The position numbers were made by a program, and so were the translations under genes. Below, piece after piece: positions 6,864 through 13,775 of a stretch of 23,139 nt of DNA (the first letter of the stretch is position 1; the number at the start of each line of letters is the position of its first letter). Under the pieces are notes generated by a model. The model was given only the letters and a program-made list of their open reading frames with translations. It was not told where the DNA came from and did not search any database. Source of the DNA: a virus. The stretch lies in the IMG/VR virus record IMGVR_UViG_3300034198_030459, positions 1 to 23,139 of that record; one strand, 5' to 3'.

Positions 6864-7416
6864 TTTGTTGTTTTTCTAAAAGTAGATCTTTAATTCCAGT
6901 AATATCTAAATATTGATTAATGGCTTTTTCATTAGATTCTGTAAGAATGCTATCAATTTTGGCAATATTGACACCATCAATTGTTTTTTCATAATCCAAT
7001 TTAACAAAACCATAATTATGTTTAAATTGAGAACTAAGAATTTCATGACGGTCTAAAGTTTCTAGTACTAATTTTATTCTTCTTTCAACAATGTCAAAAT
7101 ATAATTGTTTTTCTGCTTCTAACAACAATTTTGCTTGTTGAGTTTTAAAAGCTTCTGATCTTTCTCTCCATTGCCAACGAATAGCTATTTTGATCCATTG
7201 AATTGGAGCTGGCACCTTACTATTATTTTTTAACGCTTTAATCGCTACAGGATCGTTAAGAGTTTTTTGATGTTGTAAATAATTTGTATAAGCCACACTT
7301 AACGATTCTTCGTCAATAATTCCTGGCAAATAAAATTGTACAAAACGCAAATACCAATCTATAGGCTCGTTTTGTAATTGCCCCCAAAATTCTGTTTTGT
7401 TTTCGACCTTTTCCAT
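6856..7416 (-). CDS. Terminase small subunit-like protein (TerS)
   Basis: The 186-residue protein lies directly before terL with an eight-base overlap. The region around residues 70-95 (PIQWIKIAIRWQWRERSEAF) has the W-x-W-R-E-R-x-E-A-x pattern common in phage small terminases and their N-terminal relatives, followed by long charged helices suitable for oligomerisation. The frame can be opened two codons earlier at a GTG (7422). I prefer the ATG at 7416 because AGGGTGA sits at a proper distance before it. Small terminases recognise the packaging site. Assignment rests on position plus this motif. Confidence 0.65.
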   Translation of the reverse strand: MEKVENKTEFWGQLQNEPIDWYLRFVQFYLPGIIDEESLSVAYTNYLQHQKTLNDPVAIKALKNNSKVPAPIQWIKIAIRWQWRERSEAFKTQQAKLLLEAEKQLYFDIVERRIKLVLETLDRHEILSSQFKHNYGFVKLDYEKTIDGVNIAKIDSILTESNEKAINQYLDITGIKDLLLEKQQNE

Positions 7417-7449
7417 GCTCACCCTAAAATAAATACTAATACTAACATA

Positions 7450-7662
7450 TTACAACGTATTTAGTACATTTTCCCATTCTTCAACGTTTATTTGTAATTT
7501 TCTGGCTGAAACTCTACGCCAAGATTTTCCTTTAACAAATTTTGCTTTTTGAGGAAAACTTTCAGATTGCCAAATTTGACGATAAATCAATTGTGCATCA
7601 TAATTAAAATATTCTGAAGCCTCTCTAATTGATATCCACTCTTTCATTACAAACTTAACCAT
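7450..7662 (-). CDS. Excisionase-like / AlpA-like helix-turn-helix protein
   Basis: The 70-residue protein begins E-W-I-S-I-R-E-A-S-E-Y-F, the start of a MerR/AlpA-type winged helix found in excisionases, and continues through a second helix (AQLIYRQIW) to a basic wing with KSWRRVSARKLQINVEEW, again typical. It is divergent from int across only 47 bases, as for xis-int pairs. It could equally be a regulator of the late operon, as it is the first gene before terS. A second ATG five codons in (7647) would also work as start. Confidence 0.65.
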   Translation of the reverse strand: MVKFVMKEWISIREASEYFNYDAQLIYRQIWQSESFPQKAKFVKGKSWRRVSARKLQINVEEWENVLNTL

Positions 7663-7709
7663 ATCAAGTATTTTGTTGTTTATTAATATTAATTATACCA
7701 AAATTAAAA

Positions 7710-8813
7710 ATGATAGAAAAAATAGAAAAATTAAATAATAAACTAAATAAAATTAAATTAAGAATTAAAGGTAATAAAATTTATTTAAGGGGTACGTTTC
7801 CAGCCAAACCAAATGATGGATTATTGCCCAAACAATATGAATTGTCTACAAAATTAAATGCAGATGACTATGGAATTAAAATAGCATTTGCTAGAGCGCA
7901 AGATATGGAATCTAAATTAATATTAGATAAATTTAAATGGGACGATTACATTGAAGCGGGAGAAATGGGAGAAAAACCTATCAGTAAATGGATAGAAGAA
8001 TTTGAAACAAATTATTGGTTAACTCATGATTTTACTCCAAATCGCTATATTACGTTAAAAAATAATTATTTACAATATTTTAAACATTTACCTTTAGACA
8101 AACCATTAAATCAAAAAATTATTGAGCCATTGTTAGCAGAAAGTTTACCATCATCAGCTAAAAGAAAAACTAGTTTAATTGCTTATAAAGCTCTATTAAA
8201 TTTTGCCAAAATAAATCACAATTTAGATAAATTTAAATCTTCATATAAGCCAAAAATTAAAAGAGAAATACCTACAGATAAAGAAATTGAAGATATTGTA
8301 GAATCTATTCCAAAAGAAATGCAATGGTCATTTGCCATGTTAGCTACTTATGGTTTGAGAATACACGAGCTAGCTAAAATAGACATTAATAAAATTAAAC
8401 AAGAACCTCATGTGATATATGTAGCCGAAGAAACCAAAACAAAAAGTAGAGCAGTTTATCCTGTTCCTCCACAATGGGTTAACAAATGGTCGCTTTGGAA
8501 TAAGCATTTACCAGAAAATGTTAAAGAAAAAGATTTACCAAATTGCTTTTTTGGCAATTATATGGCTTGTCGATTTAGATATATGGCTTATCGCTATTCA
8601 AACAGACAAAAATTTAGTCAATATTTTTTTAGAGACGCTTATGCCATTCGATGCAATTTATATGGTATCGATAGTTCAATTGCTTCAAAATGGATGGGAC
8701 ATTCTTTAACTGTTCATTTCAATAGCTATTTAAAATATTTTGATGAAATTCATCATCAAAAAACATGGGATAAAATGAAAGAACAATATTTTAAAAAAAA
8801 CGAGGCAGAATAA
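7710..8813 (+). CDS. int: Tyrosine recombinase / phage integrase
   Basis: The 367-residue enzyme integrates and excises the phage genome by strand exchange. The C-terminal catalytic half shows box I GLRIHEL (R217), a likely beta-hairpin lysine in EETKTKSRAV (K243 or K245), box II F-F-R-D-A-Y-A-I-R with R308, W-M-G-H with H331, and the nucleophile Tyr340 in H-F-N-S-Y. The usual box II histidine, three residues before the arginine, is tyrosine (Y305). I recall the same YxLR form in integrases of cyanobacteria, whose MGHS...H...TYHRW ending is also close to this one. The N-terminal 190 residues would bind core and arm sites. Repeats and inverted repeats follow directly downstream, where attP is often found. 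Confidence 0.9.
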   Translation: MIEKIEKLNNKLNKIKLRIKGNKIYLRGTFPAKPNDGLLPKQYELSTKLNADDYGIKIAFARAQDMESKLILDKFKWDDYIEAGEMGEKPISKWIEEFETNYWLTHDFTPNRYITLKNNYLQYFKHLPLDKPLNQKIIEPLLAESLPSSAKRKTSLIAYKALLNFAKINHNLDKFKSSYKPKIKREIPTDKEIEDIVESIPKEMQWSFAMLATYGLRIHELAKIDINKIKQEPHVIYVAEETKTKSRAVYPVPPQWVNKWSLWNKHLPENVKEKDLPNCFFGNYMACRFRYMAYRYSNRQKFSQYFFRDAYAIRCNLYGIDSSIASKWMGHSLTVHFNSYLKYFDEIHHQKTWDKMKEQYFKKNEAE

Positions 8814-8820
8814 CTACCTC
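8793..8820 (-). terminator. Intrinsic terminator on the minus strand, over the int stop
   Basis: Read on the minus strand, GAGGTAG (8820-8814), loop TTATT, CTGCCTC (8808-8802) forms a 7-bp stem with one mismatch, followed by G and eight Ts (8800-8793). It would stop leftward transcripts before they run antisense through int. The last int codons and its stop encode the same bases. Confidence 0.6.
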
Positions 8821-8900
8821 ATAACAAACAACCAATAGTAAAATTGTATCATGTTTATATTAAAAAAACACATTAGGGAAAAATTAGGGAAACAAATTTT
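8793..8900 (-). ncRNA. Candidate ~105-nt small RNA, antisense to the int 3' end
   Basis: A minus-strand promoter (TTGAAC-17-TACAAT at 8935-8907) predicts a transcript start near 8900. The minus-strand terminator ends at 8793, giving an RNA of about 105 bases. It would carry two UUUCCCUAA motifs near its 5' end and would cover the last few codons of int in antisense. No good reading frame lies in it. This is inference from paired promoter and terminator signals, and AT-rich DNA gives many false promoters. Confidence 0.35.
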
Positions 8901-8906
8901 GAAATT

Positions 8907-8935
8907 ATTGTATAGTAATAGTTTTGACTGTTCAA
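8907..8935 (-). promoter_or_regulatory. Minus-strand sigma70-like promoter downstream of int
   Basis: TTGAAC (8935-8930) and TACAAT (8912-8907) on the minus strand are 17 bases apart. It would fire toward the int 3' end and meets an intrinsic terminator after about 105 bases. Confidence 0.45.
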
Positions 8936-8952
8936 CTTATTTCTCTGTAAAT
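8924..8952 (+). promoter_or_regulatory. Plus-strand sigma70-like promoter, back-to-back with the minus one
   Basis: TTGACT (8924-8929) is followed after 17 bases by GTAAAT (8947-8952). The two -35 boxes of the divergent promoters are adjacent, in TTGACTGTTCAA, so the pair would compete for polymerase. A plus transcript would soon run into the hairpin at 8982-9026. Confidence 0.35.
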
Positions 8953-8975
8953 TATGTAAAAATATTTTACATAAT
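8951..8975. repeat. 11-bp perfect inverted repeat, 3-base spacer
   Basis: ATTATGTAAAA (8951-8961) and TTTTACATAAT (8965-8975) are perfect reverse complements around ATA. The tight spacer suggests a protein dimer site or a recombinase core rather than an RNA hairpin. Confidence 0.5.
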
Positions 8976-8981
8976 ACAATC

Positions 8982-9026
8982 AAAACCCTTATTAATACAT
9001 TAAAAGTTGTATATAATAAGGGTTTT
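8982..9026. terminator. Long hairpin, possible bidirectional terminator
   Basis: AAAACCCTTATTA (8982-8994) pairs perfectly with TAATAAGGGTTTT (9014-9026). The arms continue inward as ATACA / TGTAT with one bulged base. The A-run before CCC and T-run after GGG give the signature of an intrinsic terminator on both strands, though the stem has little GC. It may instead be part of the attachment site. Confidence 0.5.
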
Positions 9027-9225
9027 ATAATTTATTTAAACGAAACGTATTACAGTAAATAAATAAATAAGTTTAGTTATTATTAAATTTTTTAGGGAAG
9101 TTTTAAGCAAATTAGGGAAATTCTAGGGAAAAAAATTAGCATACTTTTTACATACTTAAAATTGTAGATTTTTTAATATATTTTTATTAATATATTAAAA
9201 TTCACTTTTTTTTTATTTTTACTGC

Positions 9226-9254
9226 TTGACTATAGTATGGCTGTAATATAAAAT
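9226..9254 (+). promoter_or_regulatory. Promoter for the gene at 9288
   Basis: TTGACT (9226-9231), 17 bases, TAAAAT (9249-9254), with a predicted start near 9261, about 27 bases before the ATG. Confidence 0.5.
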
Positions 9255-9287
9255 TTATTAAGTCTTAATTACTAATCATATTATTTT

Positions 9288-9515
9288 ATGAATCAAAGTT
9301 TAGTTGCAATTTATTTGTATAGAATTAAAGATGTTATAAACGAACAAATGTTTTTAACAGACAACAAAAAAACCAACGATCAATTGTTGGAATCGCTGGT
9401 TTTATTGGATAAATCTATTGATCAACTATATTCTAGACATCTTGAATCTAAACATAAACAGCTATACAAGTTAATAATTCAAGATGGAGAACAAGATTTA
9501 AAAATCTTGGAATAG
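9288..9515 (+). CDS. Small helical hypothetical protein
   Basis: A 75-residue protein of unknown function, largely helical with heptad-like leucines (LLESLVLLDKSIDQL near residues 29-43), which could form a coiled coil. A good promoter sits upstream but no Shine-Dalgarno sequence is visible. The last 18 bases overlap the end of the convergent HTH regulator gene. Location between the attP-like region and regulator genes suggests an early or lysogeny-linked role, which is only a guess. Confidence 0.5.
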   Translation: MNQSLVAIYLYRIKDVINEQMFLTDNKKTNDQLLESLVLLDKSIDQLYSRHLESKHKQLYKLIIQDGEQDLKILE

Positions 9516-9881
9516 ATTATCTGATATGTTTGTTTTTTCTCCCAATAATTCTTCTGCGCAATCAGGATCGGCTTCTAGAACATCATCTAAATCTGATAAC
9601 AATTTTTCCCATTGATAAAAAAACTCTCTTCTAATGTTTGGGGTTAATGCTGTTAAAATTTTAGCTAAAACGCTTACACGCATATCCCCAACATTTAATT
9701 TTTTAATTCTAGTTATATCATTTTGGGTAACATGAGCAGTTTCAGCAAGTTCTTTATTAGTAAACCATTGTATTGGTTGAAGAATTTGTCCTAATATTAC
9801 ATAAGGATTGGGATAACCTCCAAGTTCTAACAAAATACCCTTTTTTAAAGGTATTTTTTCTTTTTTCTGTTGTTTAAGCAT
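9498..9881 (-). CDS. XRE-family (Cro/CI-like) helix-turn-helix regulator
   Basis: The 127-residue protein has an HTH near residues 41-78: T-N-K-E-L-A-E-T-A-H-V-T-Q-N-D-I-T-R-I followed by the fourth and fifth helices (MRVSVLAKILTAL). The A at helix 2, the small turn residue and the I-x-x-I recognition helix fit the Cro/CI fold. The acidic C-terminal part (DLDDVLEADPDCAEELLGE) is not a CI-type LexA-like autoprotease, so RecA-driven cleavage is not expected. It lies downstream of a second, smaller XRE gene on the same strand. Two AATACC/GGTATT inverted repeats, one upstream and one over its first codons, are candidate operators for autoregulation. Confidence 0.75.
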   Translation of the reverse strand: MLKQQKKEKIPLKKGILLELGGYPNPYVILGQILQPIQWFTNKELAETAHVTQNDITRIKKLNVGDMRVSVLAKILTALTPNIRREFFYQWEKLLSDLDDVLEADPDCAEELLGEKTNISDNLFQDF

Positions 9882-9926
9882 TATTAATCACATATTCAAA
9901 TAATAATACCATTTTAAAGGTATTTT
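9833..9926. promoter_or_regulatory. Pair of candidate operators (AATACC...GGTATT)
   Basis: Copy A has AAATACC (9833-9839) and GGTATTT (9850-9856). Copy B has AATACC (9905-9910) and GGTATT (9919-9924). Both include the same 15-base word TTTTAAAGGTATTTT (9843-9857 and 9912-9926), 69 bases apart. B lies in the upstream region of the 9498-9881 regulator and A within its first codons, as expected for autoregulation or looping. The arm spacing differs by two bases, which weakens the case. Confidence 0.4.
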
Positions 9927-9969
9927 ATTTTTTAGTAAAGTGTTTAAATACATTTATACGACATAATTT

Positions 9970-10179
9970 TTATATTAAATTTAATAAATCATTTATATCG
10001 CATTGAAAATAATCACAAAGCGTTTCTATTGATTCGTTTTCAATGCGAACAAATTTATTATTATAAATTTTATTGATTGTTGTAGTGGACAAGCCTGTGG
10101 CTTTAGCAAGATTAAATTGATTAATTGGTGGATTTTGAGAAGCCATTAAAATAGGCAAACGAGATTTAATTTTTTTCAT
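9970..10179 (-). CDS. Small Cro-like XRE regulator
   Basis: The 69-residue protein is a nearly complete Cro/CI HTH domain: M-K-K-I-K-S-R-L-P-I-L-M, then N-L-A-K-A-T-G-L-S-T-T-T-I-N-K-I-Y-N-N (HTH, about 23-41), then S-I-E-T-L-C-D-Y-F-Q-C-D-I-N-D-L-L, the standard end of XRE proteins. A frame can be opened from TTG at 10206, but the ATG at 10179 matches the normal start of the family, so I use it. It is divergent from the gene at 10267 and could repress the strong promoter located there, acting as Cro or CI of the switch. Confidence 0.8.
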   Translation of the reverse strand: MKKIKSRLPILMASQNPPINQFNLAKATGLSTTTINKIYNNKFVRIENESIETLCDYFQCDINDLLNLI

Positions 10180-10206
10180 TGTTACCGCACTAAATATTGT
10201 GCCCAA

Positions 10207-10236
10207 TTGACATATTATATTATTTTAGTTTAATAT
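10207..10236 (+). promoter_or_regulatory. Strong plus-strand promoter for the gene at 10267
   Basis: A consensus -35, TTGACA (10207-10212), is followed after 18 bases by TAATAT (10231-10236). The predicted start is near 10243, with AAAGG before the ATG at 10267. The promoter adjoins the XRE gene, a natural target for that regulator. Confidence 0.6.
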
Positions 10237-10266
10237 ACAAAAATAAATTAAGCAAATAAAGGTTAT

Positions 10267-10530
10267 ATGTTTAGCGAAAATTCTTTTGAAGCAAATCCAT
10301 CAATGATGATTAATGGAATTTTAATAGCTCCTAAAGCTGAGTTGTATTTGGGAATTGATGTTTGGGGTCGTTATATAATTTTTTGGAACGTTTATGACAA
10401 TGAAGGTTTTGATTTAGAGTTTGTTTTTGAAAAAGGAACAACCTATGAAGAGGCACGCTATAAATATTTAAATTTAATAGATTTGTATAAAAACGATACA
10501 AGACTTAAAAATAAGTTTGTTTACATTTAA
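10267..10530 (+). CDS. Small hypothetical early protein
   Basis: An 87-residue protein of unknown function driven by the best promoter in the window. The middle (AELYLGIDVWGRYIIFWNVYDNEG) reads as a beta-hairpin rich in aromatic residues, followed by a helix (TYEEARYKYLNLIDLY). No catalytic motif or membrane span is seen. As the gene divergent from a Cro-like regulator it occupies the place of an early lytic or switch gene. It ends before a terminator-like hairpin at 10628, so it may be transcribed alone. Confidence 0.6.
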   Translation: MFSENSFEANPSMMINGILIAPKAELYLGIDVWGRYIIFWNVYDNEGFDLEFVFEKGTTYEEARYKYLNLIDLYKNDTRLKNKFVYI

Positions 10531-10546
10531 AAAATATAATATAGTG

Positions 10547-10614
10547 ATAATAGCTCAAATCAATTAAATTAATTTAATTTAAAGTTGATTTAAACTAATA
10601 ACTTTTGCTATTAT
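10547..10614. repeat. Nested inverted repeats with an 18-bp palindrome
   Basis: ATAATAGC (10547-10554) pairs with GCTATTAT (10607-10614); inside it AAATCAA (10557-10563) pairs with TTGATTT (10585-10591); and AATTAAATTAATTTAATT (10562-10579) is a perfect palindrome. The arrangement may be a structured RNA 3' end of the upstream gene or an initiation/binding region ahead of the primase. The sequence is A/T only at the core, so chance is not excluded. Confidence 0.4.
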
Positions 10615-10627
10615 TACTATACTTACT

Positions 10628-10668
10628 AAGTCAATATCTCGTGTTGTTGAGATATACAAGACTTTTTT
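10628..10668 (+). terminator. Terminator-like hairpin before the primase gene
   Basis: AAGTC (10628-10632) and ATATCTC (10634-10640), loop GTGTTGTT, then GAGATAT (10649-10655), an ACAA bulge and GACTT (10660-10664), running into a total of six Ts to 10668. It would end transcripts from the 10267 gene. Confidence 0.45.
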
Positions 10669-10678
10669 GACCATTTTT

Positions 10679-10707
10679 TTAGAAAATAACAATTAAATAA
10701 ATATAAT
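10679..10707 (+). promoter_or_regulatory. Promoter candidate for the primase-helicase operon
   Basis: TTAGAA (10679-10684), 17 bases, then a perfect TATAAT (10702-10707). The start would be near 10714 and the ATG is at 10737. It lies directly after the terminator-like hairpin and could drive the long plus-strand run. Confidence 0.45.
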
Positions 10708-10736
10708 TTATAAAACATAAATACCATATTGGCGTA

Positions 10737-13700
10737 ATGAACATAACCATTAGAGACATAGTTAAAAAATTGCCAATATTGGATGGAAGGTTAATGCCAA
10801 ATATGGCAGGAACTAAAGAACCTCACAGAATTAACGGAAAAGTAGTTCAATATAAAATTGATGATTTTTTGTTAAATTATCCAAATCCTTATGCTGTAGC
10901 TATAAAAACAGGAAATGGGTTACTAGCAATTGATGTTGATGGAAAAGAGCAATTAAAAAAAGCACAAGAGTTATTTGGCGAAGATCCTTTTGGGAAAACT
11001 ATTAAAACAACATCTGGAAAAGAAGACAGATTTGTAGCATGGTATAAATACGATCCTCAAATTAAGCTATGCGGTTGTGATATTGATGGGTTGGAGTTTA
11101 AAATCAATTCCAATCAGACTATTTTTGGAATGCATAAAGATAATTTGCAATATCATTTTGTAGAAGGATATGGTCTTGATGATGTCGAATTAGCAGAAGT
11201 TCCAGAAAATATTTTAAATTTTTTAAAAAAGAAAGTATACGAGAAAAATCAATATAAACAATCTATAAATACAAATAAACCTAAAATTACAAATCCAGAA
11301 ATTGAGGTAGATCTTGAAAGAATACTTTCAGTAAAAAATAAAGAACGTTTAAAATCTATTGTTGAAAATCGTAATGTTAATCTTCATGCTTTTGGTTTAG
11401 ATGCTTTAGGTTGCGAATATTGGATAAATCAAAGAGGTTATAAATTAATTTCTAAAACTGCTTATGATTTGTTTAAACAAGCCAATTTAAATTGTTCAAA
11501 AGGCCCACTTGATGATATTGAATTAAAAAATATATGGGATAGTATTTTAAAAAGCAATCCCAGACCATCTATAGCTGAATACATATTAGAAGAAATTGTA
11601 AAAAATCCACCAAGACAAAAATCCACATATACATATTTAAAACCAGTAAATCATAAAGAAGAAAATTCTGAAAATAATCTTAAAGTTTCTGAAGACAAAG
11701 AAATTGAGGATGATGAGCAAGAAAAATTACCAGAAGTTCCTCAATTTATAAATAACAAAAATAATAGAGTTATTGAGCACAATGGCAGATTTGGTCATTG
11801 GATAATGAAAAATGAATTAAAAACAGAACGAGATCCAGAAACTGGAAAAGAAATTCAATCTGCTAGTAAACAAATTAAAGTTCCTCATTTTGAATATTTA
11901 ACAGATTATAAATTTGATATTGTCAATATTTTAGATGATTTGTCTGGCGAGGGTAATTCGGCATTGGAGCTGAAAATGAAACAAGTTAGTAAAAAAAGAA
12001 CTGTAAATGTAATTTTAATGGATAAGGATAAACATGATACTAGAACTTTATCTAGAGCATTAAGTAAAGGATATGGTGGGGTTTTATTTGATAAATTAAA
12101 TCATCATCAGTATAACGATATAATTGATACAAAAATTCAACAATTTATTGAACAAGGAGGTAAACCTAAAACATTAGCAACTTGTCGAGGTAAACAAGAT
12201 AATGGATATTGGATTTTTGAAAACATTCAATTTGATTCTAATGGAGATGTTTGTACAGAAGAGAAAAGTGGATTAGTATTTAATCCAATACAGATTGATG
12301 GAGATGCCATACCATCTCCGAATATTTTAAAACCTGATAGTGAAATTTTAGGAAAAGTAATGAAACTTACTGCTGAATATGCTGGTTCAGCAATTTATCC
12401 TACATTATTGTTAATAGCAGCTCAAATAATGGGAGTTCATTATAAAGAGAGAGTAGAAAGTTCTACAACTTTTCCTTTAGTAAATGCTATTGGGATGTTG
12501 CATACGGGAAAAACAACTGCTGCTTTAATTGGTCAAGCTTTAGTTGGTTTATATAAAATTACTAATGCTCAAATTTCTACAATTAGTGAATCTGCTTTAT
12601 TTGAAAGAGCTAAAACACTTTCTGGAATTTCAATATGGGTAGACGATCCTCAAAAAGATGAAAATTTTTCTAAAAATCTTTTAGGGTTAACAAATAATGG
12701 TGCTAGGGTAGTTCGAGGTAATAGCCAAAAACCATGTAGTGGAACTATTATTACTTCTAATCATGCTTTAGGTGAAGACAATTCAGCAGTAGTTTCTAGA
12801 ACTATATATATACCATTTAAAAAAGTGAAAAATATTAATATAGAAGCTTTTGATGAACTTCAAAAAATATTACATTTAGCTTCTGGAGCATTTAATACAT
12901 TTATTAAATGGGGTTATGACAAAGAATCGATATATAAATTAAAAAAAGAATTTCAAGAATATTTGCCAACTGCTGTAGATAGAGTAGCGTTAAACATAGC
13001 AAATTTAGCTTACTATGCTTTTAAATTAGCTCCTTATGCTGGCATAAGTGAACAAGATTTAAAAAATTACATTATTGAAACTATTTGTAGAGATGCAGAT
13101 CAATTACAAACTGAAGATAATTTTTTAATAGATTTTCTTAAAAAATTAGAAACCTTAAGAGAGAAAAATTTAATAGGCCCTTGGAATTATAAATTTATAA
13201 GTAAAAGAGGAATTGGTGAAAATGTTTTAGCAATTAAATTAGATTCTGTATGGTCAGTTTTTAGTAAAGAATATGAGAAAAAGACATCTTATAATTTAAC
13301 AATAATTAAAAGTTTGTTGGATATTAATTTTACTAAAAAAAATGCAAAACATATTTTTGTTGACGATATAAAAAGTTATCAATTATGGGTACAAAAAATG
13401 ATTTCAGAACAAACTTATTCGATTAAAACTGAAATAGGAACTTCATTTTGTAAAAGATTTAATTGTATTGAAATTTATGTCGATAGAATTCCCGAAATGG
13501 TTGGATTTTATGATAATGATATAAGTTTAGAAGATCATGAAAATAATAATAGAAAAGTTGTATCGATTATAAAAAATAAATCTGATGAGGATATTTTATT
13601 TGAAAAACTTAACAAAATTGATAATGAAAAAGATTTTATTAATTTAACAAAAAATTATGATGATTTTGGCAATAATCCATTAGTAGTTAAAGTATTTAAC

Positions 13701-13775
13701 AAATTAGATAATAAAAAAGTACAATTTTTTGCTCAAACATTAATAAAAATTGGAAATACAACATGGAAAGCTTAG
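10737..13775 (+). CDS. Primase-polymerase / ATPase fusion replication protein
   Basis: A 1012-residue replication protein. The N-terminal ~180 residues look like a prim-pol domain: AGTKEP near 24-29 corresponds to the usual P-x-K-x-P segment, GLLAIDVDG (61-69) holds the metal-binding D66-x-D68 pair, and GLEFKINSNQTIFG (118-131) fits the third motif. The second motif reads T-T-S-G-K-E-D-R-F and lacks the histidine usually seen there. A PriCT-like helical segment follows (about 215-280), then a linker rich in Glu/Lys. The C-terminal half has a P-loop, GMLHTGKTT (586-594), and Walker B SIWVDDPQ (D636, D637), as in DUF927-type helicase-like ATPases. It probably primes and unwinds phage DNA. The next gene starts inside its last 13 bases. 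Confidence 0.8.
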   Translation: MNITIRDIVKKLPILDGRLMPNMAGTKEPHRINGKVVQYKIDDFLLNYPNPYAVAIKTGNGLLAIDVDGKEQLKKAQELFGEDPFGKTIKTTSGKEDRFVAWYKYDPQIKLCGCDIDGLEFKINSNQTIFGMHKDNLQYHFVEGYGLDDVELAEVPENILNFLKKKVYEKNQYKQSINTNKPKITNPEIEVDLERILSVKNKERLKSIVENRNVNLHAFGLDALGCEYWINQRGYKLISKTAYDLFKQANLNCSKGPLDDIELKNIWDSILKSNPRPSIAEYILEEIVKNPPRQKSTYTYLKPVNHKEENSENNLKVSEDKEIEDDEQEKLPEVPQFINNKNNRVIEHNGRFGHWIMKNELKTERDPETGKEIQSASKQIKVPHFEYLTDYKFDIVNILDDLSGEGNSALELKMKQVSKKRTVNVILMDKDKHDTRTLSRALSKGYGGVLFDKLNHHQYNDIIDTKIQQFIEQGGKPKTLATCRGKQDNGYWIFENIQFDSNGDVCTEEKSGLVFNPIQIDGDAIPSPNILKPDSEILGKVMKLTAEYAGSAIYPTLLLIAAQIMGVHYKERVESSTTFPLVNAIGMLHTGKTTAALIGQALVGLYKITNAQISTISESALFERAKTLSGISIWVDDPQKDENFSKNLLGLTNNGARVVRGNSQKPCSGTIITSNHALGEDNSAVVSRTIYIPFKKVKNINIEAFDELQKILHLASGAFNTFIKWGYDKESIYKLKKEFQEYLPTAVDRVALNIANLAYYAFKLAPYAGISEQDLKNYIIETICRDADQLQTEDNFLIDFLKKLETLREKNLIGPWNYKFISKRGIGENVLAIKLDSVWSVFSKEYEKKTSYNLTIIKSLLDINFTKKNAKHIFVDDIKSYQLWVQKMISEQTYSIKTEIGTSFCKRFNCIEIYVDRIPEMVGFYDNDISLEDHENNNRKVVSIIKNKSDEDILFEKLNKIDNEKDFINLTKNYDDFGNNPLVVKVFNKLDNKKVQFFAQTLIKIGNTTWKA

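Larger units (their letters stand above)
8873..9131 (+). repeat. Five TAGGGAAA direct repeats flanking inverted repeats
   Basis: Copies are TTAGGGAAA at 8873-8881, 8884-8892 and 9112-9120, TTAGGGAAG at 9092-9100, and CTAGGGAAA at 9123-9131. All have the same orientation. Spacings are 11 bases for the left pair, then 20 and 11 on the right, so neighbours are placed near one or two helical turns. Two copies lie left and three right of the inverted repeats at 8951-9026. A further copy occurs far away at 22230-22238. They may be arm-type integrase or excisionase sites. Confidence 0.5.
8814..9287. other. 474-base non-coding region after int; candidate attP region
   Basis: This is the only long stretch without a convincing gene. 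From left to right it contains two TTAGGGAAA copies (8873, 8884), divergent promoter candidates around 8907-8952, an 11-bp inverted repeat (8951-8975), a larger near-perfect hairpin (8982-9026), three more TAGGGAAA copies (9092, 9112, 9123), and a promoter for the gene at 9288. Direct repeats flanking a central core next to int resemble the arm-site and core layout of lambda-like attP sites. The core sequence itself cannot be identified without the host attB. Confidence 0.4.

Noticed and set aside
8518-8709. 63-codon plus-strand frame inside int
   Set aside because: Overlaps the catalytic region of the integrase in another frame; its hydrophobic look is produced by the A/T-rich codons of int.
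8824-8862. 12-codon peptide inside the candidate small RNA (ATG at 8852, minus strand)
   Set aside because: No ribosome site, very short, and it runs straight into the terminator stem.
8851-9003. 50-codon plus-strand frame after int
   Set aside because: It runs through two TAGGGAAA repeats, two promoters and both inverted repeats, has no ribosome site, and its composition follows those DNA elements rather than a protein.
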